NCBI RefSeq assembly: GCF_014203425.1
Contig: NZ_JACHJC010000001.1
Location: 6,589,501-6,653,500, forward strand
Source: Micromonospora echinospora
Lineage (GTDB): Bacteria; Actinomycetota; Actinomycetes; Mycobacteriales; Micromonosporaceae
Reading direction: 5' to 3'
Length of the DNA: 64,000 nucleotides
The translations under genes and the position numbers were made by a program. How positions within the stretch are numbered: the stretch's first letter is position 1; each line of letters opens with the position of its first letter. This document shows positions 41,712 through 50,192 of the stretch, piece after piece. A model generated the notes under the pieces. That model saw nothing but the letters and a program-made list of their open reading frames with translations. It was not told the DNA's origin and did not search any database.

Positions 41712-43051
41712 GCGGATTCCGTACGCACCGGTGTGAGCGTGGCGAGCGAGTCGGCCACCCGCTCGGCGTCGCCGAGCACGACGGTGATCGCGCGGGCCGG
41801 CGCCAGGTAGCGGGCGGCCACTTCGGCCACGTCGTCCACTGTCGCGGCGGCGAGCCGGGCGGCGTGCTCGGCGAGGAAGTCCAGCCGCAGCCCGCTGCCG
41901 GCGTACGCGCTGGTCAGGGACGCGAGCCCGGCCTGGGTCGACATGCCGAGCTGAAGCGTGCCGAGCGCGTACTGACGGGCCTGCTCCAGCTCGTCGGCCT
42001 TCGGCGGCACCGTGGCCAGCCGACCCAGCTCGTAGCTCGTCTCCACGAGCGCCGCCGCGGTCACCTCGGTGGCCACCTCGGCGCCGGCGATGAGCACCGA
42101 ACCGGCCACCGAGTGCTCGACGAGCGAGTGCGGCCCGTACGTGTAGCCCTTGTCCTCGCGGATGTTCTCCACCCAGCGGGAGGAGAAGTAGCCGCCGAAG
42201 ATGAGGTTCGCCAGTTGCAGCGCGGCGTGGTCCGGGTGGGTGCGCGGCACCGCGGGCAGGGCGAGGCGCAGCGAGGACTGCACCGAGCCGGGCCGGTCGA
42301 CCAGCAGCAGCGGCCCGGGTTCCAGCGGCGGCGCGGGCGGCAGTTCGGCGACGTGCCCGTCGCCGCGCCAGCCGGCGAGCGCCTGCTCGGCCGCGTCCAG
42401 CGCCCGCTCCGGCTGTACGTCGCCGACGACCACGAGCACCGCCCCGGCCGGGTGCACCCGCTCGGCGTGCAGCCGCCGCAGCGCGGCCGGCCGGACCGCC
42501 CGGACCTGGTCCGGGTCGGGGGTCTGCACGGCGTACGGGTGGCGGCCGTACATCCGCTTGAGCAGCGCGGTGCGGGCCAGGTGCGACGGCTGGCTCTGGG
42601 CGACCTGGATGCGGTCGACCAGCCGGTCCCGTTCGGTCTCCACCCAGTCGGCCGGGTAGTTGGCGCCGGTGAGCACCTCGGCGAGCAGTTCCAGCATCCG
42701 GTCCAGCCCGGTGACCAGGCCGGCGCCGGAGAGCATCAGCCGGTCCGGGTCGAGACCGGCGGTCAGCCCTCCGCCGACCTTTTGCAGCTCGGCGGCGATC
42801 TCGGTGGCGCTGTGCGCCTGCGTGCCGGCGAGCATGGTCTGCGCCAGCATCGCGCCGCGCGCGAGGTGGGCACGGCCGAACGGCATCCAGAGCCGCAGTT
42901 CCACCAGCGGCACGGCGGACCGGCGTACCGCGATCACGGTGAGGCCGTTGCGCAACGTGCGCTCGGCCTGCTTGGGCACCTTGAGGCGGCGGTTCGGGCG
43001 CAGCGCCGGAAGCGGCCGGACGGTGGTGGCGGCGGTCGTACTCGTGCTCAT
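41708..43051 (-). CDS. M16-family peptidase subunit, non-catalytic type
   Basis: 447 residues. Two M16 domains are recognisable (RTLRNGLTVIAVRRSAVPLVELRLWM; LANLIFGGYFSSRWVENIREDKGYTYG, containing the C-terminal R-E-x-x-G-Y motif). The zinc motif HxxEH is absent: the matching helix reads MLAQTMLAGTQAHSATEI. This is the usual partner subunit of a two-gene M16B peptidase. ATG at 43051 overlaps the stop of the catalytic gene (ATGA) and has GGAGGAG upstream. Confidence 0.9.
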   Translation of the reverse strand: MSTSTTAATTVRPLPALRPNRRLKVPKQAERTLRNGLTVIAVRRSAVPLVELRLWMPFGRAHLARGAMLAQTMLAGTQAHSATEIAAELQKVGGGLTAGLDPDRLMLSGAGLVTGLDRMLELLAEVLTGANYPADWVETERDRLVDRIQVAQSQPSHLARTALLKRMYGRHPYAVQTPDPDQVRAVRPAALRRLHAERVHPAGAVLVVVGDVQPERALDAAEQALAGWRGDGHVAELPPAPPLEPGPLLLVDRPGSVQSSLRLALPAVPRTHPDHAALQLANLIFGGYFSSRWVENIREDKGYTYGPHSLVEHSVAGSVLIAGAEVATEVTAAALVETSYELGRLATVPPKADELEQARQYALGTLQLGMSTQAGLASLTSAYAGSGLRLDFLAEHAARLAAATVDDVAEVAARYLAPARAITVVLGDAERVADSLATLTPVRTESA

Positions 43052-44358
43052 CGGGCTCCTCCGGCGACGACCTCGACGGACGCGCGGCGCTCGGGCCGCA
43101 GGGTGGCGGCGGCGGCACGGACCTGGTCCTCGGTCACCGCGCCGACCAGCCGGGGCAGCTCGTTGAGCAGGCCCGGCTCGCCGCGCTGCTGTTCCAGCAC
43201 CGCCATTCGCAACGCCCGGCCGAGCACCGCGTCGGTGTCGCGCAGCAGGTGGGTGGCCATCCGGGCCTGGGTACGCGCCAGCTCCCCCTCGGTCAGCCCG
43301 TCGGTCGCCAGCCGGTCCAGCTCCTCGTCGATCGTGCGCAGCACCTTGTCGACGTCGCCGCCGGGCGGCAGGTGCGCCTGGAGCAGCAGCGCGGTGGGGT
43401 CGCGCACGTCGAACGGGTCGCCCATGAAACCGACGTACCCGCCGAGGCTGGTGACCGACCGGTCGCGCTGCACCAGCCGCTCGACCAGCCGGGAGGCGTC
43501 GCCGTCGGTGAGCACCTCGGCCAGCACCACATAGGGCAGGTAGCCGGCGAAGTCGCTGATCGGGTCGGGCACCCGCCACGCGCCGGCCACCGCCGGGAGC
43601 GGGGCCAGCGCGTCGGTGTACGTGCTGCGCCGCTCGGTGGTCAGGTCGGGCTCGGCGAAGTCGGGCCGCTCCGGCGCGGGACGGGCCGGCACGTCTCCGA
43701 AGTGCCGCTCGATGAGCGTGGTCGCCTCGGCCACGTCGATGTCGCCGCTGACCGCGAGTACGGCGTTGCCGCTGGCGTAGTAGCGGCGGAAGAAGTCGGC
43801 GGCGTCGGCCACTGTCGCCGACTCCAGGTCGACGAAGGAGCCGTAGCCGTCGTGCGCGTTGGGGAAGGTGTCGAACATCACCGGGGGCAGCGTCAGCCAG
43901 GGGAACCCGCCGTACGGCCGGTTCAGCACGTTGACCCGGATCTCCTCCTTGACCACGTCGACCTGGTTGCGCAGGTTCTCCTCGGTCAGCCGGGGGCCGC
44001 GCATCCGGTCGGCCTCCAGGAACAGCGCGCGTTCCAGGGCGTTCGCGGGCAGAGTCTCGAAGTAGTCGGTGTAGTCCAGGTGGGTGGAGCCGTTGAACGT
44101 TCCGCCCGCGCCCTGGACGTGCCGGAAGTGGGCCAGCTTCTCCAGGTTCTCCGAGCCCTGGAACATCAGGTGCTCGAAGAGGTGGGCGAACCCGGTGCGT
44201 CCCTCCGGCTCGGAGCGGATGCCGACGTCGTAGACCACCGCCACCCCGATGACCGGGGCGCTGCGGTCCGGCGTGAGCACCACACGCAGGCCGTTGTCGA
44301 GGGTGAGTCGTTCGACCGGGTACTTCGTCGCTGGGATCTTCGCTCTCCGCGTGGGCAC
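43048..44358 (-). CDS. M16-family zinc peptidase, catalytic subunit
   Basis: 436 residues. Zinc motif HLFEHLMFQGS (HxxEH) with the distal Glu in RALFLEADRM, and the M16_C segment FVDLESATVADAADFFRRYY. It should form a clam-shell heterodimer with the next gene product. GTG at 44358 follows TAATGT (plus 44366-44371) by 7 bases, a leaderless start that heads the three-gene unit M16-M16-nudC. Its substrate is not known; no signal peptide is present, so it acts in the cytoplasm. Confidence 0.92.
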   Translation of the reverse strand: MPTRRAKIPATKYPVERLTLDNGLRVVLTPDRSAPVIGVAVVYDVGIRSEPEGRTGFAHLFEHLMFQGSENLEKLAHFRHVQGAGGTFNGSTHLDYTDYFETLPANALERALFLEADRMRGPRLTEENLRNQVDVVKEEIRVNVLNRPYGGFPWLTLPPVMFDTFPNAHDGYGSFVDLESATVADAADFFRRYYASGNAVLAVSGDIDVAEATTLIERHFGDVPARPAPERPDFAEPDLTTERRSTYTDALAPLPAVAGAWRVPDPISDFAGYLPYVVLAEVLTDGDASRLVERLVQRDRSVTSLGGYVGFMGDPFDVRDPTALLLQAHLPPGGDVDKVLRTIDEELDRLATDGLTEGELARTQARMATHLLRDTDAVLGRALRMAVLEQQRGEPGLLNELPRLVGAVTEDQVRAAAATLRPERRASVEVVAGGAR

Positions 44359-44546
44359 GAGATCGACATTAGCGCTTCCGTACCGGCTCTACCGCCGGTG
44401 TGCGGCGGCCCGCCGGACGGCGGGGCCGGGGGCCGACCGACCGGCCACGCCTTCTCCACCGAACAGGTGGGAATTATCGGGAAAGCCGAGGTCGCGGTCC
44501 CGACGCCCGGATCGGGTCTTGACGCCGCTCGACCTCTGCCCCAGTC

Positions 44547-44567
44547 TTCCTACCAACTAAATAGGAA
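44547..44567 (+). promoter_or_regulatory. Candidate operator upstream of the sulfonate-type ABC operon
   Basis: TTCCTA-N9-TAGGAA, a perfect 6+6 inverted repeat in an unusually AT-rich stretch, 20 bases before the binding-protein ATG. The operon ends with an Rrf2-family regulator, a type that often controls sulfur genes through such sites. The assignment is by position. Confidence 0.45.
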
Positions 44568-44587
44568 TACTGCGGATTGGACATTCG

Positions 44588-45649
44588 ATGAGAGGGCTTC
44601 CCCTGCGCCGCCTGGTCACCCTGGCGACCCTGGCCGCGGTCGGCGCGGCCACGCTCGGCACCACCGCCGCCTGCGGCGAGGACAGCGACGCCGCCGGCGG
44701 GTCCGGCCCGGTGACGCTGCGCCTGGGCTACTTCCCCAACATCACGCACGCCCCGGCCGTGGTCGGCGTGGAAAAGGGGATCTTCAAGGAGAAGCTCGGC
44801 AGCGACGTCGAGCTGGACACGAAGACCTTCAACGCCGGCCCGGCCGCCATCGAGGCCGTCTTCTCCGGCGCGCTCGACGCCACGTACATCGGCCCGAACC
44901 CGACGGTGAACGCCTTCTCCAAGTCCAAGGGCGAGGCCGTCCGGGTCATCTCCGGCGCGGCGTCCGGCGGCGTCGCGCTCGTGGTCAAGCCCGGCATCAC
45001 CTCGGTGGAGCAGCTGCGCGGCAAGAAGATCGCCACCCCGCAGCTCGGCAACACCCAGGACGTGGCGCTGCGCTTCTGGCTCAAGGAGAAGGGCCTGGAG
45101 ACCACCAAGGAGGGCGGCGGCGACGTCAAGATCGTCCCGCAGGAGAACGCGCAGACGATCGAGACCTTCGGCAGCGGCGCCATCGACGGCGCGTGGGTGC
45201 CCGAGCCGTTCGTCTCCCGGCTGGTGAACGCCGGTGGCAAGGTGCTCGTCGACGAGCGTGACCTCTGGCCGGACAAGAAGTTCGTCATCACCAACCTGCT
45301 GGTCAGCACCAAGTTCCTCAAGGCGCACCCGGACGTGGTGAAGAAGCTGGTCGAGGGCCAGGTGGCGGCGAACGAGTTCGTCAACACCAAGCCGGACGAG
45401 GCGCAGCAGGCCATCTCCGCCCACATCGGCAAGATCACCGGCAAGCCGCTGGACCTCAAGCTGATCAAGCAGGCCTGGCCGACGCTGGAGTTCACGAACG
45501 ACCCCATCCCGTCCTCGCTGAAGACCGGCCTGGACCACGCCGTCGCGGTCGGGCTGACCCAGCCGGTCGACCTGAACGGCCTCTACGACCTGAAGTACCT
45601 GAACGAGGTGCTGAAGACGCAGGGCAAGGCCGAGGTCAGCCAGCCGTGA
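44588..45649 (+). CDS. ABC transporter substrate-binding lipoprotein, SsuA/TauA type
   Basis: 353 residues. Lipoprotein signal peptide (LRRLVTLATLAAVGAATLG, then TAAC with the lipidated Cys) and an SsuA/NMT1-like domain (LRLGYFPNITHAPAVVGVEKGIF, YIGPNPTVNAF, KPGITSVEQLRGKKIATPQLG, WVPEPF). It probably binds sulfonates, sulfate esters or a related small anion. ATG at 44588 has only a weak upstream ribosome site. It is the first gene of a tightly overlapping SBP-ATPase-permease-regulator operon. Confidence 0.9.
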   Translation: MRGLPLRRLVTLATLAAVGAATLGTTAACGEDSDAAGGSGPVTLRLGYFPNITHAPAVVGVEKGIFKEKLGSDVELDTKTFNAGPAAIEAVFSGALDATYIGPNPTVNAFSKSKGEAVRVISGAASGGVALVVKPGITSVEQLRGKKIATPQLGNTQDVALRFWLKEKGLETTKEGGGDVKIVPQENAQTIETFGSGAIDGAWVPEPFVSRLVNAGGKVLVDERDLWPDKKFVITNLLVSTKFLKAHPDVVKKLVEGQVAANEFVNTKPDEAQQAISAHIGKITGKPLDLKLIKQAWPTLEFTNDPIPSSLKTGLDHAVAVGLTQPVDLNGLYDLKYLNEVLKTQGKAEVSQP

Positions 45650-46425
45650 CGTCGACGAGCACGACCCCGCGCAGCGCGACCGGCTCGGTCGCGCTGCGCG
45701 GCGTGACCAAGGTGTACGGCCAGGGCGATCAGGCCGTCCTGGCGCTGGACGGATTGTCGTTGGACGTCGCGCCCGGCGAATTCGTCTGCATGGTCGGCGC
45801 GTCCGGCTGCGGCAAGAGCACGCTGCTCAACCTGGTCGCCGGCCTGGACCGGGCCAGCGGCGGCACGATCGAGCTCGGCGAGGGCATCAACCCGGGACTG
45901 ATGTTCCAGGAGCCGGCGCTGTTCCCGTGGCTCACAGTCGAGGGCAACGTCGAGGTGCCGCTGAAGCTGCGTGGCCTGCCCCGCGACCAGCGCAAGGAGC
46001 GGGTGGCCGAGCTGCTGCGCACGGTCCACCTGTCCGAGTTCGGCCGCAAGCGTCCGCACCAGCTCTCCGGCGGCATGCGGCAGCGCGTCGCGCTGGCCCG
46101 CACGCTCGCGCTGGAGACGCCGGTGCTGCTGATGGACGAGCCGTTCGGCGCGCTGGACGCGATGACCCGCGACATCCTGCACGACGAGCTGGAGCGGATC
46201 TGGACCGAGCGCAAGCTCACCGTCCTGTTCGTCACGCACAACGTTCGCGAGGCGGCCCGGCTCGCCGATCGCATCGTGCTGCTCTCCAGCCGGCCCGGCC
46301 GGATCATCTACTCCACCGAGGTCGCCGTGCCGCGCCCCCGGCGGATCGACTCGCCGGAGGTCTCGGCCATCGCCGCCGAGGTCACCGACCGGCTGCGCAA
46401 GGAGGTGGGCCGGCATGGCCAGTGA
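45646..46425 (+). CDS. ABC transporter ATPase, SsuB/TauB type
   Basis: 259 residues. Walker A GASGCGKST, Q-loop MFQEPALFPW, signature LSGGMRQR, Walker B VLLMDEPFGALD and switch His in FVTHNVREA. It energises the neighbouring permease. The GTG start overlaps the TGA of the binding-protein gene (GTGA), and it overlaps the permease gene by 11 bases, so all three are coupled. Confidence 0.94.
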   Translation: MTSTSTTPRSATGSVALRGVTKVYGQGDQAVLALDGLSLDVAPGEFVCMVGASGCGKSTLLNLVAGLDRASGGTIELGEGINPGLMFQEPALFPWLTVEGNVEVPLKLRGLPRDQRKERVAELLRTVHLSEFGRKRPHQLSGGMRQRVALARTLALETPVLLMDEPFGALDAMTRDILHDELERIWTERKLTVLFVTHNVREAARLADRIVLLSSRPGRIIYSTEVAVPRPRRIDSPEVSAIAAEVTDRLRKEVGRHGQ

Positions 46426-47299
46426 CACCCTGTCCGCGGCGGCGCGGGCCGACGCGGAGATCTCCGGGCTCGACGCGCTGGAGATCGCCGGCCGGGAGAA
46501 GGGCCCGTCCCGGGTACGCCGCCTGTGGTCGGCCACCTGGCCCAAGCTCGCCGCGCTCGCGCTCGCGGTGGCGATCTGGCAGGCGGTGGTCTGGTCCGGG
46601 TGGAAGGAGCCGTGGGCGCTGCCCGGCCCGGCCGTGGTCTTCGGCGACCTCGGGGAGTACCTGCTCAGCTCGGCGCTCTGGGAGGGCCTGGCCACCACGG
46701 CCCGGCGGGCGGCGGTCGGCTTCGCCGCCGCGGTGGCGGTCGGTCTGCTGCTCGGCCTGGGCGTGGCCCGGGTCAAGGTGCTCCGGGCCGCACTCGGCTC
46801 GATGATCACCGCGTTGCAGACCATGCCGTCGATCGCCTGGTTCCCGCTGGCCATCCTGCTGTTCCAGCTCAGTGAGCAGGCGATCTTCTTCGTGGTGGTG
46901 CTCGGCGCCGCGCCGTCGGTCGCCAACGGCGTCATCCACGGCGTGGACTACGTGCCGCCGCTGCTGGTCCGCGCCGGCCGCAACCTCGGCGCGCGAGGGC
47001 TGAACCTCTACCGGTACGTGATCGCGCCGGCCGCGCTACCAGCCATCGTGGCCGGGCTCAAGCAGGGCTGGGCGTTCGCCTGGCGCAGCCTGATGGCCGG
47101 TGAGCTGCTGGTGGTCATCGCCACCCGCACCTCGATCGGCGCTCAGCTCACCTACGCGCGCGAGCTGAGCGAGGCGCCGCGGCTGATGGCCATCATGATC
47201 GTCATCCTGGTGGTGGGTCTGCTGGTGGACACCGCGTTCGGGGCCGCCGACAAGGCGATCCGCCGCCGCTGGGGCGTGCTGGACCAGGCCGGCAACTGA
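46415..47299 (+). CDS. ABC transporter permease, SsuC/TauC type
   Basis: 294 residues with about six membrane helices after a polar N-terminus. The EAA-like loop GRNLGARGLNLYRYVIAPAALPAIVAGLK and the helix MPSIAWFPLAILLF are typical of the SsuC family. ATG at 46415 has AGGAGGTG seven bases upstream, within the end of the ATPase gene. Confidence 0.93.
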   Translation: MASDTLSAAARADAEISGLDALEIAGREKGPSRVRRLWSATWPKLAALALAVAIWQAVVWSGWKEPWALPGPAVVFGDLGEYLLSSALWEGLATTARRAAVGFAAAVAVGLLLGLGVARVKVLRAALGSMITALQTMPSIAWFPLAILLFQLSEQAIFFVVVLGAAPSVANGVIHGVDYVPPLLVRAGRNLGARGLNLYRYVIAPAALPAIVAGLKQGWAFAWRSLMAGELLVVIATRTSIGAQLTYARELSEAPRLMAIMIVILVVGLLVDTAFGAADKAIRRRWGVLDQAGN

Positions 47300-47303
47300 C
47301 GCC

Positions 47304-47747
47304 GTGTACATCTCCGCGCGCGCCGACTACGCGCTCCGGGCCATGCTCGCCGTCGCCGACGTCGCCGACACCACGGGTGACTCGGGGGCCGGTGGCGGCG
47401 AGCTGGTCAAGGCGGCGAGCCTGGCCGAGAGCCAGGACATCCCGCTCAGCTTCCTCCAGGGGATCCTGCTCGACCTGCGGCGGGCCGGACTGCTGCACAG
47501 CCACCGCGGCACCGAGGGCGGGTACGCGCTCACCCGTCCGCCGGACGAGATCAGCGTCGGCGACGTGCTGCGCGCGGTGGGTGGCGCGATCACCAGTGTC
47601 CGGGGCATTCCCGCCGACCGGGCCGGCTACCACGGCGTGGCCACCGGCCTGCGGGACGTGTGGCTGGCGGTGGACGGCGCGATCGCCCTGGTCGTGGACC
47701 GGACCACGCTCGCCGACCTGCTGAGCGACCGGGCCACGGCGCCCTGA
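47304..47747 (+). CDS. Rrf2-family regulator
   Basis: 147 residues. Winged-helix Rrf2 domain: MYISARADYALRAMLAVAD, LAESQDIPLSFLQGILLDLRRAGLLHSHRG, GGYALTRP. The protein contains no cysteine, so it cannot hold an iron-sulfur cluster like IscR, and is closer in type to CymR-like regulators. It starts 4 bases after the permease stop in the same operon and is a likely autoregulator of the transporter through the inverted repeat at 44547. Confidence 0.88.
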   Translation: MYISARADYALRAMLAVADVADTTGDSGAGGGELVKAASLAESQDIPLSFLQGILLDLRRAGLLHSHRGTEGGYALTRPPDEISVGDVLRAVGGAITSVRGIPADRAGYHGVATGLRDVWLAVDGAIALVVDRTTLADLLSDRATAP

Positions 47748-47834
47748 CGCGCGGGTTCGAGGCCGCCCGGGCTCTGGTTCACCGGATTTCCGCCCGGCCG
47801 CCCGCTGCCTGGCCGGAGAAGGTATGACTCTCGA

Positions 47835-47882
47835 CCGATATGACTCTGAGGCATGAATATGCCTCAGAGTCATATCGGTTTT
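47835..47882. terminator. Long perfect hairpin with U-tract between convergent genes
   Basis: 20-base perfect arms (47835-47854 and 47859-47878), loop GAAT, followed on the plus strand by TTTT. TATGACTC occurs once more just upstream (47823-47830). It would terminate the ABC/Rrf2 operon and, from the other side, the small minus-strand gene. It is much less GC-rich than other terminators here, so it may instead be a mobile repeat that has been recruited. Confidence 0.7.
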
Positions 47883-47904
47883 CGGGCATCGTCCTCCGCG
47901 ACCG

Positions 47905-48090
47905 CTACGGGGCGTGAGAGGCGCTCATTCCGGGGGTGAAGCTGCGGGCGGCACCACGGTCCCGCGGGCCGTCGTCGGACGGCTGCCACGGCCCGAACGC
48001 GGCCACCGCGGCGAGCGCCAGGCCGGCGCCCGCCACCGCGAGCACCAGCAGCACTTCCCGTGCTCCGCCTGAGCCTACGTCCCCCGCCAT
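47905..48090 (-). CDS. Small single-pass membrane protein
   Basis: 61 residues: MAGDVGSGGAREVL, one helix (LLVLAVAGAGLALAAVAAFG), and a polar tail of about 30 residues. ATG at 48090 has GGAGGGAG five bases upstream; the ATG-like start at 48105 overlaps that site. Function unknown. The 48091-48352 stretch upstream holds no gene, only degenerate GAGGCCG-type repeats. Confidence 0.65.
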   Translation of the reverse strand: MAGDVGSGGAREVLLVLAVAGAGLALAAVAAFGPWQPSDDGPRDRGAARSFTPGMSASHAP

Positions 48091-48352
48091 GACCGCTCCC
48101 TCCACGTCCGGCCGACCCCCCGACCGGTTCTCCGCGCGACAGCATCACCGTCACGCGGCGGACGCACAATCGGGCAGCCGACCGAACATCGACTGATTCC
48201 CGACTCAGGAACGAACGCTCGGCCCGATCGGAGGCGAGCCGGTCAGGCGGGGCCCGGACAACGCAGGCCGACCGGACGCGAGGCCGCTCGGGCGCGGCCC
48301 GCACATACGCGAGGCCGACCAGACGGGAGGCCGGTCGGACGACGGGCCGCAG

Positions 48353-49606
48353 TCAGCGGCGGCGCGGGCGCCGACGGGGCCGGGTCGCCGGGGCGGGGTG
48401 CGCGGCGGCGGGCGCGATGATGGTCACCGGCACACCGGACGGCTCGCGGGCGCCGGTGAGCCGGCTCAGCTCGCTGTCGCCGGCGCGTACCCGGGTGTTC
48501 TTGGGGTTGATGCCCGCGGTGCTCATCAGCCGGGCGACGTCCCGGCGCTGCTCCGGCAGCACCAGTGTGACCACGGTGCCCGACTCGCCGGCCCGCGCGG
48601 TCCGGCCACCCCGGTGCAGGTAGTCCTTGGCCTCGGCGGGCGGGTCGGCGTTGACCACCAGGTCCAGCCCGTCGACGTGGATGCCCCGGGCCGCCACGTC
48701 GGTGGCCACCAGCGCGGTGACCTGGCCGGTGCGGAACTGCTCCAGGATGCGGGTGCGCTGCGGCTGCGACTTGCCGCCGTGCAGCGCCGCGGCGCGTACG
48801 CCCTTGGCGAGCAACTGCCGGGCCACCCGGTCGGCGCGGTGCTTGGTGGCGATGAAGACGATGGTGCGGCCCTCGCGGGCGGCGATGTGGGCCAGCGCGG
48901 CCTGCTTGTCGTCCGCCTCAAGGTGCAGCACGTGGTGGGTCATCGCGGTGACGGTGGCGGTGCCCGGGTCGACGGAGTGCGTCACCGGGTTGGCCAGGAA
49001 GCGGCGGACCAGCCGGTCCACGCCCCCGTCCAGGGTGGCCGAGAAGAGCATCCGCTGCCCACCCGGCGCGACCTGCTCCAGCAGCTTCGTCACCTGCGGC
49101 AGGAAGCCCATGTCGGCCATCTGGTCGGCCTCGTCCAGCACGGTGATGGTCACCTGGTCCAGCCGGGCGTCCCCGCGGTCGATCAGGTCGTGCAGCCGAC
49201 CCGGGGTGGCCACCAGTACCTCGGCGCCGGCCCGCAGCGCGGCCGCCTGCCGGGTCAGGGAGAGCCCGCCGACCACTGTCGCGCAGCGCAGCCCGAGCGT
49301 GGCCGCGTACGGGGTGAGCGCGGCGGTGACCTGCGCGGCCAGTTCCCGGGTGGGTACGAGCACCAGCGCGAGCGGGCGGCCCGGGCGCGCCCGGCGACCG
49401 GCCGTACGGTGCAGCATCGGCAGCCCGAACGCGAGAGTCTTGCCGGAACCGGTACGGCCCCGGCCGAGCACGTCCCGGCCGGCCAGGGAGTCCGGCAGCG
49501 TGGCCGTCTGGATCGGGAACGGCGCGGAGATGCCCTGCGCGGCCAGCTCGGAGATGAGCGCCGGAGCCAGGCCGGTGGCGGCGAACGTGGGCAGGGTCGT
49601 GGTCAT
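48353..49606 (-). CDS. DEAD-box RNA helicase
   Basis: 417 residues. Q motif (FPIQTATLPDSLAGRD), GRTGSGKT, PTRELAAQV, TPGRLHD, DEAD (VLDEADQMADMGF), SAT, ALVATDVAARGIHVDGLDLVV and HRGGRTARAG. It has a short basic C-terminal tail (RPRRRPRRR) likely to bind RNA. It lies downstream of the cold-shock gene on the same strand, a common pairing for RNA unwinding at low temperature, but a terminator separates them. AGGAAGG precedes the ATG. Confidence 0.94.
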   Translation of the reverse strand: MTTTLPTFAATGLAPALISELAAQGISAPFPIQTATLPDSLAGRDVLGRGRTGSGKTLAFGLPMLHRTAGRRARPGRPLALVLVPTRELAAQVTAALTPYAATLGLRCATVVGGLSLTRQAAALRAGAEVLVATPGRLHDLIDRGDARLDQVTITVLDEADQMADMGFLPQVTKLLEQVAPGGQRMLFSATLDGGVDRLVRRFLANPVTHSVDPGTATVTAMTHHVLHLEADDKQAALAHIAAREGRTIVFIATKHRADRVARQLLAKGVRAAALHGGKSQPQRTRILEQFRTGQVTALVATDVAARGIHVDGLDLVVNADPPAEAKDYLHRGGRTARAGESGTVVTLVLPEQRRDVARLMSTAGINPKNTRVRAGDSELSRLTGAREPSGVPVTIIAPAAAHPAPATRPRRRPRRR

Positions 49607-49704
49607 GCGGAAAGCCTTCCTCGAGGCGGCACGTGTCGAGGAAGGGCGCCGGGCTGCGGCGCGTCACCGGCGTCACCGGTGGTCACAAGCACGAACCGAA
49701 AGGG

Positions 49705-49762
49705 ACGGGCCGGCCCAGCAGAGGCGGGCCGGCCCGTGCACCGCGCCCGAGAGGGCGCGGTG
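49705..49762 (-). terminator. Double hairpin terminator after the cold-shock gene
   Basis: Two consecutive perfect inverted repeats: 12-base arms ACGGGCCGGCCC with complement (49705-49716, 49726-49737) and 10-base arms CACCGCGCCC, loop GAGA, complement (49739-49762). Both lie just beyond the cold-shock gene stop at 49785. Confidence 0.65.
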
Positions 49763-49784
49763 GTGGTACCGGTTGATCCGAAGA

Positions 49785-49988
49785 TCAGAGCGGGCGGATG
49801 TTCTCCGCCTGCGGGCCCTTCTGGCCCTGGGTCACCTCGAACTCGACCCGCTGGTTCTCGTCCAGGCTCCGGTAGCCGGAGGTCTGGATCGCCGAGAAGT
49901 GGGCGAAGACGTCGGCGCCGCCGTCGTCCGGGGTGATGAAGCCAAAGCCCTTGTCAGCGTTGAACCACTTGACGGTGCCAATTGCCAT
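49785..49988 (-). CDS. Cold-shock protein, CspA family
   Basis: 67 residues. [20 protein letters not shown] carries RNP1 (KGFGFI), and DVFAHFSAI carries RNP2 (VFAHF). It is a nucleic-acid-binding RNA chaperone. ATG at 49988 has AAGGAG nine bases upstream. It is preceded by about 200 bases without a gene (49989-50192), which probably holds a long 5' untranslated region typical of cold-shock genes. Confidence 0.95.
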   Translation of the reverse strand: MAIGTVKWFNADKGFGFITPDDGGADVFAHFSAIQTSGYRSLDENQRVEFEVTQGQKGPQAENIRPL

Positions 49989-50192
49989 GTGTTTCGTCTC
50001 CTTGACGGAACGGTCGGCCCGCACGTGTTGCGGGCCGGAGAGGAGCACCCCGCGCGTGGAATACGCGGCGTGCTTGTCGCTGCTGGTCGCCCCGCCCGGA
50101 GAACTCCGGACACAACAAAGAGCGCCTGGGGCCACAATCCGCCAGGCGCACACAGAGTCTCTGGAAACCAAAACTGCAACCCGGACAACGTA
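49989..50192 (-). promoter_or_regulatory. Upstream region and probable 5' leader of the cold-shock gene
   Basis: No gene is supported here. The minus-strand sequence contains local GC-rich stem-loops (around 50030-50075) and a more AT-rich stretch near 50150-50200 that could hold the promoter. Leader regulation is inferred from the family, not shown. Confidence 0.35.

Noticed and set aside
41712..43118. Upstream continuation of the nudC reading frame to 43118
   Set aside because: That part overlaps the M16 gene in another frame and shows no NudC-like sequence; the ATGA overlap at 41708-41711 gives a normal start.
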